Positions 46,923 through 55,595 of a stretch of DNA of 62,758 nucleotides are shown here, piece by piece. The stretch is from Amycolatopsis coloradensis (GTDB taxonomy: Bacteria; Actinomycetota; Actinomycetes; Mycobacteriales; Pseudonocardiaceae), in the NCBI RefSeq assembly GCF_001953865.1, contig NZ_MQUQ01000041.1:67057-129814 (forward strand). Direction: 5' to 3'. The position numbers were made by a program, and so were the translations under genes. The stretch's first letter is position 1. Each line of letters opens with the position of its first letter. Under the pieces are notes generated by a model. That model saw only the letters and a list, made by a program, of their open reading frames with translations, was not told the origin of the DNA and made no database searches.

Positions 46923-47561
46923 GATCAACCTTCCACCGATAAAAGGGATCCGGGACAGCTGCCACGGACCTGCGAGGTAGTGCGATGACCGGAGTCCGGG
47001 GTCAATGCCCGATGCCGTGTTCGAAAGAGCACCGGACGAACCAACACCCTCGAAACTCACACCCTTCGCTCCTTCAGCAGTGCCGGCAAGGCAAACGATG
47101 ACCGACCACCCATATGCGAACGGGGCTCCACGAATGCTGGCAATCAAGAGATCCATTGCCGGCTGGACTTCACTTTTCACCATGAATTTTCGACCATCCC
47201 CTTTTCGGAGAATTCAAGCGTCGAGGCTTTCACACTGTGGATATGATCAGAAGCCTGGACCTCGGAGAGCCCTTGCCTCTGGTTCGTTTCCGACCACGCC
47301 TTTCGAAGAATTCACCGTGCGAAAACACGATTTCCGCAGTGCGCCATCGGACACTTGTCCACCATATTCGCTGCGAAACGTTTTTCGCCGACCAATTTTC
47401 TCAAGGCTGACAGAAAATGAGAAAAATTGCCGTCCTGTTCATTTCCGGCCGACCGGTGTAGGGTCGGATGCGGTTGTTCATTGACCGCCGGTGACCGCTT
47501 TCAGCGGGACGTTCGAGCTTCTTGCTCCTCCACCACCGGTCTCGGATCCAAGAAAGTCAAC
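46923..47561. other. AT-richer non-coding spacer
   Basis: This 639-bp gap separates two divergent genes for secreted proteins. No convincing gene is present. Base composition is clearly less GC-rich than the coding DNA, especially at 47150-47440, with runs such as cttttcaccatgaattttcg. It must hold the promoters for both surface proteins. The loosely similar cggagaattcaa at 47200 and cgaagaattcac at 47303 may be weak repeats. Confidence 0.5.
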
Positions 47562-48323
47562 ATGCGGCACAATCGTACGATTTCCGCCCTTGCCTGCACT
47601 ATCGCCCTGGCGACCGGATCGGCTCTTCTGCTGCCGGCCTCGGCGCAGGCCCATACCGAATCCGTCCCCTGCGGTGAGGTGGCGCTGGTCTCCGCGGTCG
47701 ACGCGGCCAACGCCGCCGGAGGCGGCACCGTCACCTTGACCCCGGGCTGTACCTACACCCTCACCGTGGCCCACGGCGACGACGGCGTGCACGGTCCGAC
47801 CGGCCTTCCGGTCATCACCACGCCCATCACTTTCGAGGGCAATGCCAACACCATCACCCGCTCGCCGACCGCGGCCGCGTTCCGTATCGGACAGGTGGCT
47901 CCCACCGGTGGCATCACGCTCAAAGCGGTCACCGTCAGCAACGGCCACGCGGCCTCCGTCGGTAACGACGACGGCGGCGGCATCCTCAGTTTCGGCGCGG
48001 TGACCCTCACCGGCGGCGCGTTGTCCGACAACACGGCCAACGGCCGAGGCGGCGCCTTGTACAGCACCGGAACTCCGTCGGCGGCGACGTTCACCAACAG
48101 TACGGTCAACGGCAACACCGCGGGCCAGGGTGGCGGAATCGCCAGTGTGAACGGGACGCTCACGCTCACCAGCAGCGTGGTCAACACGAACACGGCGACG
48201 GTGAATCCCGGCGGGATCTACTACGTGGCGGGGTCGGCGACGCTGAACACCTCCACGGTGACCGCCAACACCGCGACCAACTGCACCGGCAGCCCGTCCC
48301 CCGTACCTGGATGCATCGGATGA
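47562..48323 (+). CDS. Secreted beta-helix-like repeat protein 1
   Basis: This 253-residue protein has a signal peptide of about 30 residues (ISALACTIALATGSALLLPA, AQA cleavage). The mature part opens with CGEVALVSAVDAANAAGGGT and LTPGCTYTL, then repeats of short strands such as GGILSFGAVTLTGGALSDNT and GGGIASVNGTLTLTSSVV. These are the parallel beta-helix repeats of pectin-lyase-like and Pmp-like surface proteins. It ends with two Cys (NCTG and GCIG), so a disulfide is likely. No catalytic site is evident. The next gene is a paralogue. Confidence 0.75.
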   Translation: MRHNRTISALACTIALATGSALLLPASAQAHTESVPCGEVALVSAVDAANAAGGGTVTLTPGCTYTLTVAHGDDGVHGPTGLPVITTPITFEGNANTITRSPTAAAFRIGQVAPTGGITLKAVTVSNGHAASVGNDDGGGILSFGAVTLTGGALSDNTANGRGGALYSTGTPSAATFTNSTVNGNTAGQGGGIASVNGTLTLTSSVVNTNTATVNPGGIYYVAGSATLNTSTVTANTATNCTGSPSPVPGCIG

Positions 48324-48376
48324 TCGTCCGTTCTGTGACCACACCCGTTGATTTCGTTTCCAGGAAAGAAGAAGTG

Positions 48377-49225
48377 ATGCGAAGAAGCCGCAGTGTCCTG
48401 CGGGCCGTCGTCGGCGCGACAGTCCTCACCGGAGGAATGATCGCGCTGTCCCCGATGGCGCTGGCGACCACCATTCCCGTGGCGTGCGGCGAGAACGCCC
48501 TTGTCGACGCCATCAACCTCGCCAACTCCACAGTCGCCAGCGACACCCTGACGCTGGCCGGCGGCTGCACCTACACACTGACCGCGCCGCACGGCGGACT
48601 CGCCAACGGGCTGCCGGTCATCACCACACCGATCGAACTGCTCGGCCCGGCGACCATCACGCGCACCTCGCTGCTCCCCTTCCGGATCGCCGAAGTCGGC
48701 CCGACCGGCAACCTCACCCTGACCACCTCGGTCGCCTTCACCAACGGCAACGTGGTCGGCAACGGGGGCGGCATCCTCAACCGTGGCGCCGTGACACTCA
48801 CCACCAGCAGCCTGAGCGGCAACTACGCCACCCTCGCCGGCGGCGGCCTGGCCAACGCCGACACTCCGTCCGGCACGGCACCCGCCGCGTCGTTCACCAG
48901 AAGCAACGTTCTCGGGAACACCGCGCTCCTTCAGGGAGGCGGCGTCTACAACGGTCTCCGCGGCACGCTGACCACCACCGGCGTCTCCGGAAACCCGATG
49001 CTCGTCAGCGGCAACAGCGGCGCCCAAGGAGGCGGTATCGCCGCGGTCGACTCGACCGCGACGACCATCACCCAGACCGCCGTGACCGTGAACCACGCAC
49101 TGCTCACCGCGGGCGGCGTCTACCGGACCAACGGCACCATGACCACCAACAACACGCCCATCACCGCCAACACCCCCGGCAACTGCGCCGGAAGCGCCCC
49201 CGCCGTACCCCACTGCACCGGCTGA
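48377..49225 (+). CDS. Secreted beta-helix-like repeat protein 2
   Basis: This 282-residue paralogue of the preceding gene lies 53 bp downstream. It has a signal peptide (VLRAVVGATVLTGGMIALSP), then VACGENALVDAINLANSTV, GGCTYTLTAPHGG and repeated NRGAVTLTTSSLSGNYATL and GGGIAAVDSTATTI units, ending NCAGSAPAVPHCTG. The same Cys positions are kept. It is likely exported and folded as a right-handed beta-helix. The pair probably arose by tandem duplication. A hairpin terminator follows. Confidence 0.75.
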   Translation: MRRSRSVLRAVVGATVLTGGMIALSPMALATTIPVACGENALVDAINLANSTVASDTLTLAGGCTYTLTAPHGGLANGLPVITTPIELLGPATITRTSLLPFRIAEVGPTGNLTLTTSVAFTNGNVVGNGGGILNRGAVTLTTSSLSGNYATLAGGGLANADTPSGTAPAASFTRSNVLGNTALLQGGGVYNGLRGTLTTTGVSGNPMLVSGNSGAQGGGIAAVDSTATTITQTAVTVNHALLTAGGVYRTNGTMTTNNTPITANTPGNCAGSAPAVPHCTG

Positions 49226-49247
49226 CCCGACGGCTGTGCGCTGTTGT

Positions 49248-49273
49248 GCCCCAGCGGGCTTGCCCGCTGGGGC
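49248..49273 (+). terminator. Hairpin terminator after the beta-helix pair
   Basis: Perfect 11-bp arms gccccagcggg and cccgctggggc enclose the loop cttg, 22 bp after the stop codon. The position between convergent genes makes it a likely terminator, mainly for the forward pair. Confidence 0.75.
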
Positions 49274-49289
49274 GACAATTCGAAGGACT

Positions 49290-49652
49290 TCACGCTTGGC
49301 TGATGGCCACCGGATACCGATCTGGATCATGAGTGGTGATCCGGCCGCCGGGCGCGCCGCCCGGATAGCTGATGGGGCTCGTGTCGATCCCCGCCATCCA
49401 GAGCCGGCAGCACAACCGCAGGAGGTTACCGGTGCTCAATTCCGGGACGACGATTCCCGGACCGGCGCCAGGACCGCCGTGTACGAGGACGAACACGGTG
49501 CCGGCGTTGCGCAGCCGCACCCAGCCATCGCCCGACCGATGGACTTCGCAACCCAGTGCCAGGTAGAACCTCAGCGATCGCGCCAGATGGATGGCAGGAA
49601 CGCACTGAAGTTCCACGGAAATCGGCGAATTCACGGAGACGATGGCAGCCAC
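49290..49652 (-). CDS. VOC/glyoxalase-like small protein
   Basis: From the GTG at 49652 this encodes 120 residues. LARSLRFYLALGCEVHRSGD and GWVRLRNAGTVFVLVHGG form the first beta-alpha-beta half of a vicinal-oxygen-chelate fold, and GGRITTHDPDRYPVAI ends it. VOC proteins bind metals or small toxic compounds, and some give antibiotic resistance. The metal ligands are not obvious. The start is chosen for aggag 7 nt upstream; longer starts exist upstream in frame. Confidence 0.65.
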   Translation of the reverse strand: MAAIVSVNSPISVELQCVPAIHLARSLRFYLALGCEVHRSGDGWVRLRNAGTVFVLVHGGPGAGPGIVVPELSTGNLLRLCCRLWMAGIDTSPISYPGGAPGGRITTHDPDRYPVAISQA

Positions 49653-49936
49653 GCTGGAGCTCCTGACGAGACGGGCGAAGGGATGACCCGCCACGGTCTG
49701 GAGCGGTGACGCCACCGGCTGACGCGGAAAACGCGCCGGAAGCCGTCGGCACCTACCTTTTCAGTCGTCGGAGCCGGACGCAACTATCGAGCCTTGACGC
49801 CCCGTGGCCGACGCTCGTCACGGGAAGGCCGCCTTTTCCTTGTGTGCCAACATCCTGCCCGGCCACGAGTCGGTCAGTGGAGCTTCGGCACCCAGGCCGG
49901 TTGACCCGAAAGTGTCAACATCTCCGGCAGGCTTCC

Positions 49937-52900
49937 TCACCCGCCCACGCCGAGCCTGGCACCTGGCCCGAGTCCGGCGAGGAGCGCCGCCTGTTCCCGG
50001 CGGTAGACCTCGACGTTCGCCAGTTTGACGTCTTCGTAGCCGCGGACCAGGTCGGGCAGTTCGGCCAAGGCCAGTAGCCTGCCGCGATCGGCGTCCTCGG
50101 TGGCGAAAGCGGCGAGGATCGTTTCCCGGTACTGCGTTACGAGTTCCCGCTCGACCTTCCGGACCCCTGCCCTGCCGAACGGGTCCCAGCGCGTGCCACG
50201 CACCTTCCGCGCGGCGCGCAGAGCGACGAATATCGGACGGAAACCCTTGCCCAGCGCGATCTTCCGCTTCATCCCGAGTGCGCGGAGGACGGGCGGATGC
50301 AGACGGTAGGCGTAGCGGCTGCCCACACCGAACTCCGCCTCGATCCCCGCGAGCACGGCAGGATCGAGCGAGAGCCGCGCGACCTCGTACTCGTCCTTGT
50401 AAGCCATCAGTTTGTGCAGGTTGCGTGCCACCGCTTCGGTGACGGTGGTCGAGTCCCCTTCCAGCACCCGGACGCGTTCGACGAATTCGGCGTACTCCCG
50501 CGCGTAGCGAACGTCCTGGTACTGAACGAGTTCGGGGACGCGGATGTCCAGCAGCCGCGCGAGTTCCGAGCCCGGCTCGGCGTGCACGAGCGCGCGGGTA
50601 CGGAGAGTGGCCTCCGACGGGGTGGCGGTCGCGGCGACGACGGGAGGGGTGACGGCGGCGTGCAGACCGTCGGGATCGGCGACGAGCTGCCTGCCGCGCC
50701 GGAACGCCTGGAGATTGCCCGCGACGGCGACCCCGTTGAGCTCGATCGCGCGTTCCAGGCTGGCCGCGTCCAGCGGGATGGCGCCGGTCTGGTGGGCCGC
50801 GCCGAGTTGCAGGATGTTGGCGAACTGGTCGTCGTCGAACAGGGTTTCCGCCAGTGCGCGAGCGTCGAGCGCCACGGTTCGCGCCGCGTTCTCCGAGATC
50901 GCGCCCCGCACGGCCGCGGCGTCGGGGAAGGACACGGTGGTGTCGACGACCATCCGGCCGGTCGGCACCTCGGTCGTGGAGACCACCGCGGTGGTACGGC
51001 CGGGATCCGCGACCGTCAGATGCGCCGGGTCGGCGCCGACGAGGACGTCACAGGCGAGGTAGAGATCGCATTCCCCGGCGGCGAGTTTCGGGGCCTGAGG
51101 GGTCGGTTCGGCGGTGATCTTCAGATCCGAGACGACGGCGCCGCCCTTCTGCGCGAGCCCGGTCTGATCCAGTGTCCGGACGTGCCTGCCGTCGATCACG
51201 GCGGCGGTGGCGAGGATCTGCGCGACGGTGACCACGCCGGTCCCGCCGACCCCGGTGATCCGCACGGTGAAGTCGGTTCCGGCGGTCTCGGGCGCGGGCA
51301 GCTCGGCCGCGGTGATCTCCCCCGCCCGCCGCCGTTGTTTCCGCCCGGTGGGCACCACCGTCATGAACGAGGGACAGTCCCCCGCCAGGCACGAATAGTC
51401 CACATTGCACGAAGACTGGTGGATCGTGGTCTTGCGGCCGAATTCGGTGCTGACCGGCTGCACCGACAGGCAGTTCGACTTCTCGCCGCAGTCGCCGCAC
51501 CCCTCGCACACCCGCTCGTTGATCACGACCTTGGCGGCCGGTGTCGGCAGCTTGCCGCGACGTCGTTTGCGGCGCTTCTCCGCGGCGCATTCCTGGTCGT
51601 GGATGAGCACCGTCACCCCGGGAACGGCCGCCAGTTCCTCTTGCGTGCGCAGCAGTTCGTCGCGATGCCGGACCTCCACGCCGCCGGGAAGGCGGACGCC
51701 GCGGAACCGCTTCGGCTCGTCACTGGTGACGACCACCTTGGCGACGCCTTCGACCAGGAGCAGCGACGCCAGCCGCTCCACCGGAAGGCCACCGACGGCG
51801 TCCTGTCCGCCGGTCATCGCGACGGTCGCGTTGTAGAGGATCTTGTAGGTGATGTTCACCCCGGCGGCCACCGCGGCCCGCACCGCCAGGCTGCCGGAAT
51901 GGGTGAACGTGCCGTCACCGATGTTCTGTACGAAATGCGAAGCCTCGACGAACGGCTCCATCCCGAGCCACTGCGCGCCCTCGCCGCCCATCTGCGTCAG
52001 CCCGACGACGTCTCCGACCTGTTCCGGTTCCATGAACAGCGCCATGGCGTGACAGCCGATGCCGCCGCCCACCACGGTTCCCTCCGGCACCTTCGTCGAG
52101 GAGTTGTGCGGGCAACCGGAACAGAAGTACGGCGTCCGGGTCAGCAACGGCACCGAGATGCGCTCACGACGCCGTTGTCCCCGCCACGCGGTCACGGACG
52201 CGATCTCGTGGTGCGCGGTCAACCGCGCGGCCAGCACGTGCGCGACGGCGTCCGGGTCGAGTTCGCCGAGTTCGGTACACAGCGTGCGGCCGTCCGGGCC
52301 GGTCTTGCCGTGGACGGCGGGCGCTCCGGCGGTGCCGTACAGCACCTCCTTGATCGCCGATTCGACGAAGGAACGCTTCTCTTCCACCACCACGATCTCG
52401 GTCAGGCCGTCCGCGAACCGGCGGATGATCGACGGTTCGAGCGGGTGGATGACGCCGAGTTTGAGGATCCGGATGCCGTGCCGCGCCAACGCGCCGGAGT
52501 CCAGGCCGAGCAGGCGCAGCGCCTGCATCAGGTCCAAATAGGACTTTCCGGCGGTGACGATGCCGATGCGGTCCGCTGTCCCTTCCCGGACGATCCGGTT
52601 GACCCCGCTCGCCCGCACGTACTCGACGGCCAGCGGAAGGCGCTCGGTGTGGAGGCTTCGTTCGAGCGCCATCAGCGTGGTGCCGAGCAGCCGGGAGCTG
52701 GGCTTGTGCCGGTAACCGGGCAGCGCCAGCTCCGGCGGCGTCCACTGTGGCCGGACACGGGCGGTACCCGCGGCGTCGGCCACGTTCGCCACGAGTTTCA
52801 TCGAGGACCACAGCCCGCTCGCCCTGGACAGCTCGACGGCGTGCAGCCCGAAGTCCAGCACGTCCTGGGAGTCGGACGGGAAGAACACCGGCATGGCCAG

Positions 52901-53386
52901 GTCGGCCAGCGCGAGTTCCGAGGCGCAGGGCACCGAGGAGGATTTGGCGTTCGGATCGTCGCCGACCAGCGCCACCGCGCCGCCCGCCGGATCGGTGCCC
53001 GCGAGATTGGCGTGCCGCAAGGCGTCCGTCGCCCGGTCAAGGCCGGGTGCCTTGCCGTACCAGAACCCGGTGACCCCGCCGGGCGACGAGCCGACCGACG
53101 AGGTGAGCTGACTGCCCATCACCGCCGTCGCGGCGAGTTCCTCGTTCAGACCAGGGCGGTGGACGACGTCGTGCTTGTCGAGCAGGACCGACCGGCGGCC
53201 GAGTTCGAGGTCGTACCCGGCCAGCGGTGACCCCTCGTAGCCGGAGACGAACACCGCGGGGGACGCGCCGGTGGCGCGATCGTGCCGCACCCGGTCGAAC
53301 AGCATCCTGACCAGCGCTTGGACTCCGCTGAGGTAGACGGTGCCGTCTTCGGCCAGATACCGGTCCTCCAACGTGAACTGTTCCAT
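49937..53386 (-). CDS. Fused indolepyruvate:ferredoxin oxidoreductase family protein
   Basis: This 1149-residue protein joins all parts of a 2-oxoacid:ferredoxin oxidoreductase. The N-terminal pyrimidine-binding region has SGYEGSPLAGYDLELGR. A TPP-binding region has FCSGCPHNSSTKVPEGTVVG and GIGCHAMALFM, with MGGEGAQW and NIGDGTFTHSGS. Cysteine-rich CEGCGDCGEKSNC suggests an iron-sulfur cluster. The gamma domain starts RITGVGGTGVVTVAQIL, and a long DUF6537-like tail follows. It oxidises aryl or branched-chain 2-oxoacids to acyl-CoA with ferredoxin. The ATG at 53386 has aggagg about 8 nt upstream. The divergent Lrp regulator fits amino-acid catabolism. Confidence 0.9.
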   Translation of the reverse strand: MEQFTLEDRYLAEDGTVYLSGVQALVRMLFDRVRHDRATGASPAVFVSGYEGSPLAGYDLELGRRSVLLDKHDVVHRPGLNEELAATAVMGSQLTSSVGSSPGGVTGFWYGKAPGLDRATDALRHANLAGTDPAGGAVALVGDDPNAKSSSVPCASELALADLAMPVFFPSDSQDVLDFGLHAVELSRASGLWSSMKLVANVADAAGTARVRPQWTPPELALPGYRHKPSSRLLGTTLMALERSLHTERLPLAVEYVRASGVNRIVREGTADRIGIVTAGKSYLDLMQALRLLGLDSGALARHGIRILKLGVIHPLEPSIIRRFADGLTEIVVVEEKRSFVESAIKEVLYGTAGAPAVHGKTGPDGRTLCTELGELDPDAVAHVLAARLTAHHEIASVTAWRGQRRRERISVPLLTRTPYFCSGCPHNSSTKVPEGTVVGGGIGCHAMALFMEPEQVGDVVGLTQMGGEGAQWLGMEPFVEASHFVQNIGDGTFTHSGSLAVRAAVAAGVNITYKILYNATVAMTGGQDAVGGLPVERLASLLLVEGVAKVVVTSDEPKRFRGVRLPGGVEVRHRDELLRTQEELAAVPGVTVLIHDQECAAEKRRKRRRGKLPTPAAKVVINERVCEGCGDCGEKSNCLSVQPVSTEFGRKTTIHQSSCNVDYSCLAGDCPSFMTVVPTGRKQRRRAGEITAAELPAPETAGTDFTVRITGVGGTGVVTVAQILATAAVIDGRHVRTLDQTGLAQKGGAVVSDLKITAEPTPQAPKLAAGECDLYLACDVLVGADPAHLTVADPGRTTAVVSTTEVPTGRMVVDTTVSFPDAAAVRGAISENAARTVALDARALAETLFDDDQFANILQLGAAHQTGAIPLDAASLERAIELNGVAVAGNLQAFRRGRQLVADPDGLHAAVTPPVVAATATPSEATLRTRALVHAEPGSELARLLDIRVPELVQYQDVRYAREYAEFVERVRVLEGDSTTVTEAVARNLHKLMAYKDEYEVARLSLDPAVLAGIEAEFGVGSRYAYRLHPPVLRALGMKRKIALGKGFRPIFVALRAARKVRGTRWDPFGRAGVRKVERELVTQYRETILAAFATEDADRGRLLALAELPDLVRGYEDVKLANVEVYRREQAALLAGLGPGARLGVGG

Positions 53387-53548
53387 CAGACCTGCCTCCT
53401 CCGGCACCCCCGCGTGACGTCACGACAGAAGACCTGGACTCTGGAGCTCGCCGCAACAAGCGGCAGTCTATTGCCGCCGATCACGCAAAATATCCGGCCC
53501 ATCCTGACCACTGGCCGATATCTATTGCGTCTGCGTACCATCCGGCTC

Positions 53549-54019
53549 ATGGCGGACCAGCTCATCGACGAGACCGATCGCGAAATCCTCGAACTCCTGC
53601 GGGAAGACGCCCGGCGCACCCTCGGCGACATCGGGGCCCGCGTCACGCTGTCCACCGCCGCGGTCAAACGCCGCATCGACCGCATGCAGGAGAACGGCGT
53701 CATCGTCGGCTACACCGTCCAGATCGACCACGCCAAACTCGGCTGGGCCATCGAGGCGTTCACCGAACTGCGGTTCACCGGGACCACCAAAGTCGGCGAG
53801 ATCGTCCGCACGACCACCCGGATGCCGGAGGCACAGGCCGTGTTCACCATCGCGGGTGATCCCGACGCGCTCGTCTGGCTGCGGGTGCGGGACATGGGCC
53901 ACCTGCAACAGACCATCGACGAGATCCGGCGGCATCACCAGGTCACGGGGACGAAGACGCTGATGGTGCTGGACTCCTGGAGCCGCGGTCAGCAGTGGCC
54001 CCAGGACGGCGGCGCCTGA
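53549..54019 (+). CDS. Lrp/AsnC-family transcriptional regulator
   Basis: This 156-residue protein has the Lrp helix-turn-helix, LIDETDREILELLREDARRT followed by STAAVKRRIDRMQENGVIVG. The RAM ligand-binding domain follows with VFTIAGDPDALVWLRVRDMG. It should sense an amino acid and regulate the divergent 2-oxoacid oxidoreductase across the 162-bp gap. Length is usual for the family. Confidence 0.9.
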   Translation: MADQLIDETDREILELLREDARRTLGDIGARVTLSTAAVKRRIDRMQENGVIVGYTVQIDHAKLGWAIEAFTELRFTGTTKVGEIVRTTTRMPEAQAVFTIAGDPDALVWLRVRDMGHLQQTIDEIRRHHQVTGTKTLMVLDSWSRGQQWPQDGGA

Positions 54020-54022
54020 GTG

Positions 54023-54070
54023 GTCCTCTAGTTGCGGCAGTTGCACGCGCAACTACCGCAACTAGAGGAC
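54023..54070 (+). terminator. Long hairpin after the Lrp gene
   Basis: Arms of 22 bp (54023-54044 and 54049-54070) with a single C-A mismatch enclose the loop acgc. The left arm begins gtcctctagttgcggc. It starts 3 bp after the Lrp stop codon, so it is a probable terminator. Confidence 0.7.
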
Positions 54071-54074
54071 GACT

Positions 54075-54275
54075 TGCGGCAGGCAGGCGGGAGCGGAGCG
54101 AGGGCGGGAGCGAGCGAGGGCGGGAGCGAGCGAGCGAGGGCGGGCGGGAGCGGGGCGGGCGGGAGCGAGCGAGGGCGGGCGGGCGGGCGGGCGGGCAGGA
54201 GCGGGGCGGGAGCGAACGAGCGGGAGAGAGCGAGGGCGGGAGCGAACGAGCGGGAGAAAGCGCGAGAGAGGGAGT
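54075..54275. repeat. Low-complexity purine-rich repeat tract
   Basis: About 200 bp consist of reiterated gggcgggagcgagcga-type units, with an inner run of gcgggcgggcgggc near 54176-54195. Nearly all bases on this strand are G, A or C. No gene is credible here. G-runs could form quadruplex structure. Slippage during replication is the likely origin. Confidence 0.75.
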
Positions 54276-54286
54276 GAGTGCCCGGC

Positions 54287-54310
54287 TGTCCTGAAGGTGG
54301 CTTTAGGACA
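54287..54310. repeat. Short relative of the tgtcctgaagg hairpin family
   Basis: The 24-mer starts tgtcctgaaggtgg and ends ctttaggaca, giving 6-bp outer arms. The outer sequence matches the hairpin at 31815-31870. Confidence 0.45.
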
Positions 54311-54373
54311 CCTGCGACAGGCGTCGGAGCGGCGAGTCGGATTAGGGCCAAGGGTGTTTTCGCGTGATTAGCG

Positions 54374-54500
54374 GGACGACACGCGTGATGGGATGGACGA
54401 CACGCGTGTCCAGAGGGACGACTCGCCGCGCAGCCCGGCCGCGCGGCGTGTCGTCCATCCCGTCACGCGTGTCGTCCGTCTGCTCACACGCGTCGTCCAC
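54374..54500. repeat. Cluster of ggacgacacgcgtg direct and inverted repeats
   Basis: The 14-mer ggacgacacgcgtg occurs at 54374-54387 and 54395-54408. Its inverse cacgcgtgtcgtcc is at 54464-54477, with a variant near 54486-54499. Together they form a large imperfect cruciform. With the adjacent purine tract, this makes 54020-54572 a repeat-rich gene-free spacer. Confidence 0.65.
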
Positions 54501-54572
54501 CCAGACACGCGAAACGGCCAGCCCCACATGGGGGTGGCGAGTGGCGATTCGGGTTACGACCCGAATCACCAC

Positions 54573-55538
54573 TCACGACCCACTGGACCGACTCCCCCGC
54601 AGCAGCCGCCGCCCCGTCCGCGCGAGGTACTCCCCGAACTCGGCCGGTTCCTCCACGGTGAACCCGATGTCGGTCAGGGTCAGCACGACGGCCAGCCACT
54701 CGAACGAATCGACGTACGCGACGTACCGGCAGCGGTGGTCACCGAGCGCTTCGAAGCTCCCGTCGATCCGATGCAGACGGGCCGCGGCCTCGCTCGCGCC
54801 GACGTGCAAGGTCAGCGTGATCCGGAGCGATTTCGGGCTGTGGAAGCGTTCTTGGAGATGCGCCGCGATGTCGTCGACGGGGAGGACACGGGGCTCGAAC
54901 GCCACCTCGGTCGTCTTCGGCGCGGTGATCCGGTCGAGGCGGAAGCTCCGCCAATCCCGCCGGTCGAGGTCCCAGGCGTAGAGGTACCACCGCTTGCCGA
55001 GCTGGACGAGGCGCATCGGCTCGACCGACCGGGACGACGAGCCGTCCTTCGCCGTGTACGCGAACTCGAGGCATCGGCGAGCCGCGATCGCCACGGCGAG
55101 GACGTTCAGGACGGCAGGGGCGACCCGCGGCTGTTCACCGCTTCCGAATTCGACCGCGGCGAGCATCTCGTCGGTCCGGCGGCGCAGGACCGAGGGAAGG
55201 ACGCGCCGGAGTTTCGCGGCGGCGCGATCCGCCGATTCGGCGGTGAGGTCGATGCCGGTTCCGCCCGCCGCGGCCAGGCGCAGCCCGAGCACGGTGGCGA
55301 CCGCCTCGTCGTGCTCCAGCATGAGCGGCGGTAGCGCGCCGCCCGCGACGAGACGGTAGTTGCCACCCGGGCCGCGCGTGCTCTCCACGGGATAACCCAG
55401 GGTGCGGAGGTGGTCGAGGTCCCGGCGAAGCGTGCGCGGCGGGACTTCCATGGCCGTCGCGAGTTCGGCGGCGGGCCACTGTCGGCCGGTCTGGAGGAGC
55501 GACAGCAGCCGCAACATCCGTTCTCGTGGTGCGGTCAC
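54573..55538 (-). CDS. WYL-domain transcriptional regulator
   Basis: From the GTG at 55538, with ggagg 7 nt upstream, this encodes 321 residues. The winged helix is LRLLSLLQTGRQWPAAELAT followed by VPPRTLRRDLDHLRTLGYPV. The WYL domain covers about residues 150-215 (RRCLEFAYTAKDGSSSRSVE and LGKRWYLYAWDLDRRDWRSF). It is a relative of the regulator at 10026-11006. It diverges from the UvrA-like gene across a clear palindrome and may react to DNA damage or an intercalating drug. Confidence 0.88.
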   Translation of the reverse strand: MTAPRERMLRLLSLLQTGRQWPAAELATAMEVPPRTLRRDLDHLRTLGYPVESTRGPGGNYRLVAGGALPPLMLEHDEAVATVLGLRLAAAGGTGIDLTAESADRAAAKLRRVLPSVLRRRTDEMLAAVEFGSGEQPRVAPAVLNVLAVAIAARRCLEFAYTAKDGSSSRSVEPMRLVQLGKRWYLYAWDLDRRDWRSFRLDRITAPKTTEVAFEPRVLPVDDIAAHLQERFHSPKSLRITLTLHVGASEAAARLHRIDGSFEALGDHRCRYVAYVDSFEWLAVVLTLTDIGFTVEEPAEFGEYLARTGRRLLRGSRSSGS

Positions 55539-55554
55539 GACACCTCCCGTTAAT

Positions 55555-55575
55555 TGTGGCCGCAAACCGGCCACA
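55555..55575. promoter_or_regulatory. Operator candidate tgtggccg-N5-cggccaca
   Basis: Perfect 8-bp arms tgtggccg (55555-55562) and cggccaca (55568-55575) lie in the 57-bp gap between the WYL regulator and the UvrA-like gene. It is the likely binding site of the WYL protein and would cover both promoters. Confidence 0.6.
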
Positions 55576-55595
55576 TCTCATCGTAGCCTGGCCTC

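Noticed and set aside
45120..46988. Long forward open frame antisense to the glycine-rich protein
   Set aside because: Its low-complexity Thr/Gly/Asp text is the complement of GGxGG repeats. The reverse frame has a signal peptide and a ribosome binding site.
54374..54500. CRISPR array
   Set aside because: Repeats are short, both direct and inverted, irregularly spaced, and no cas genes are nearby.
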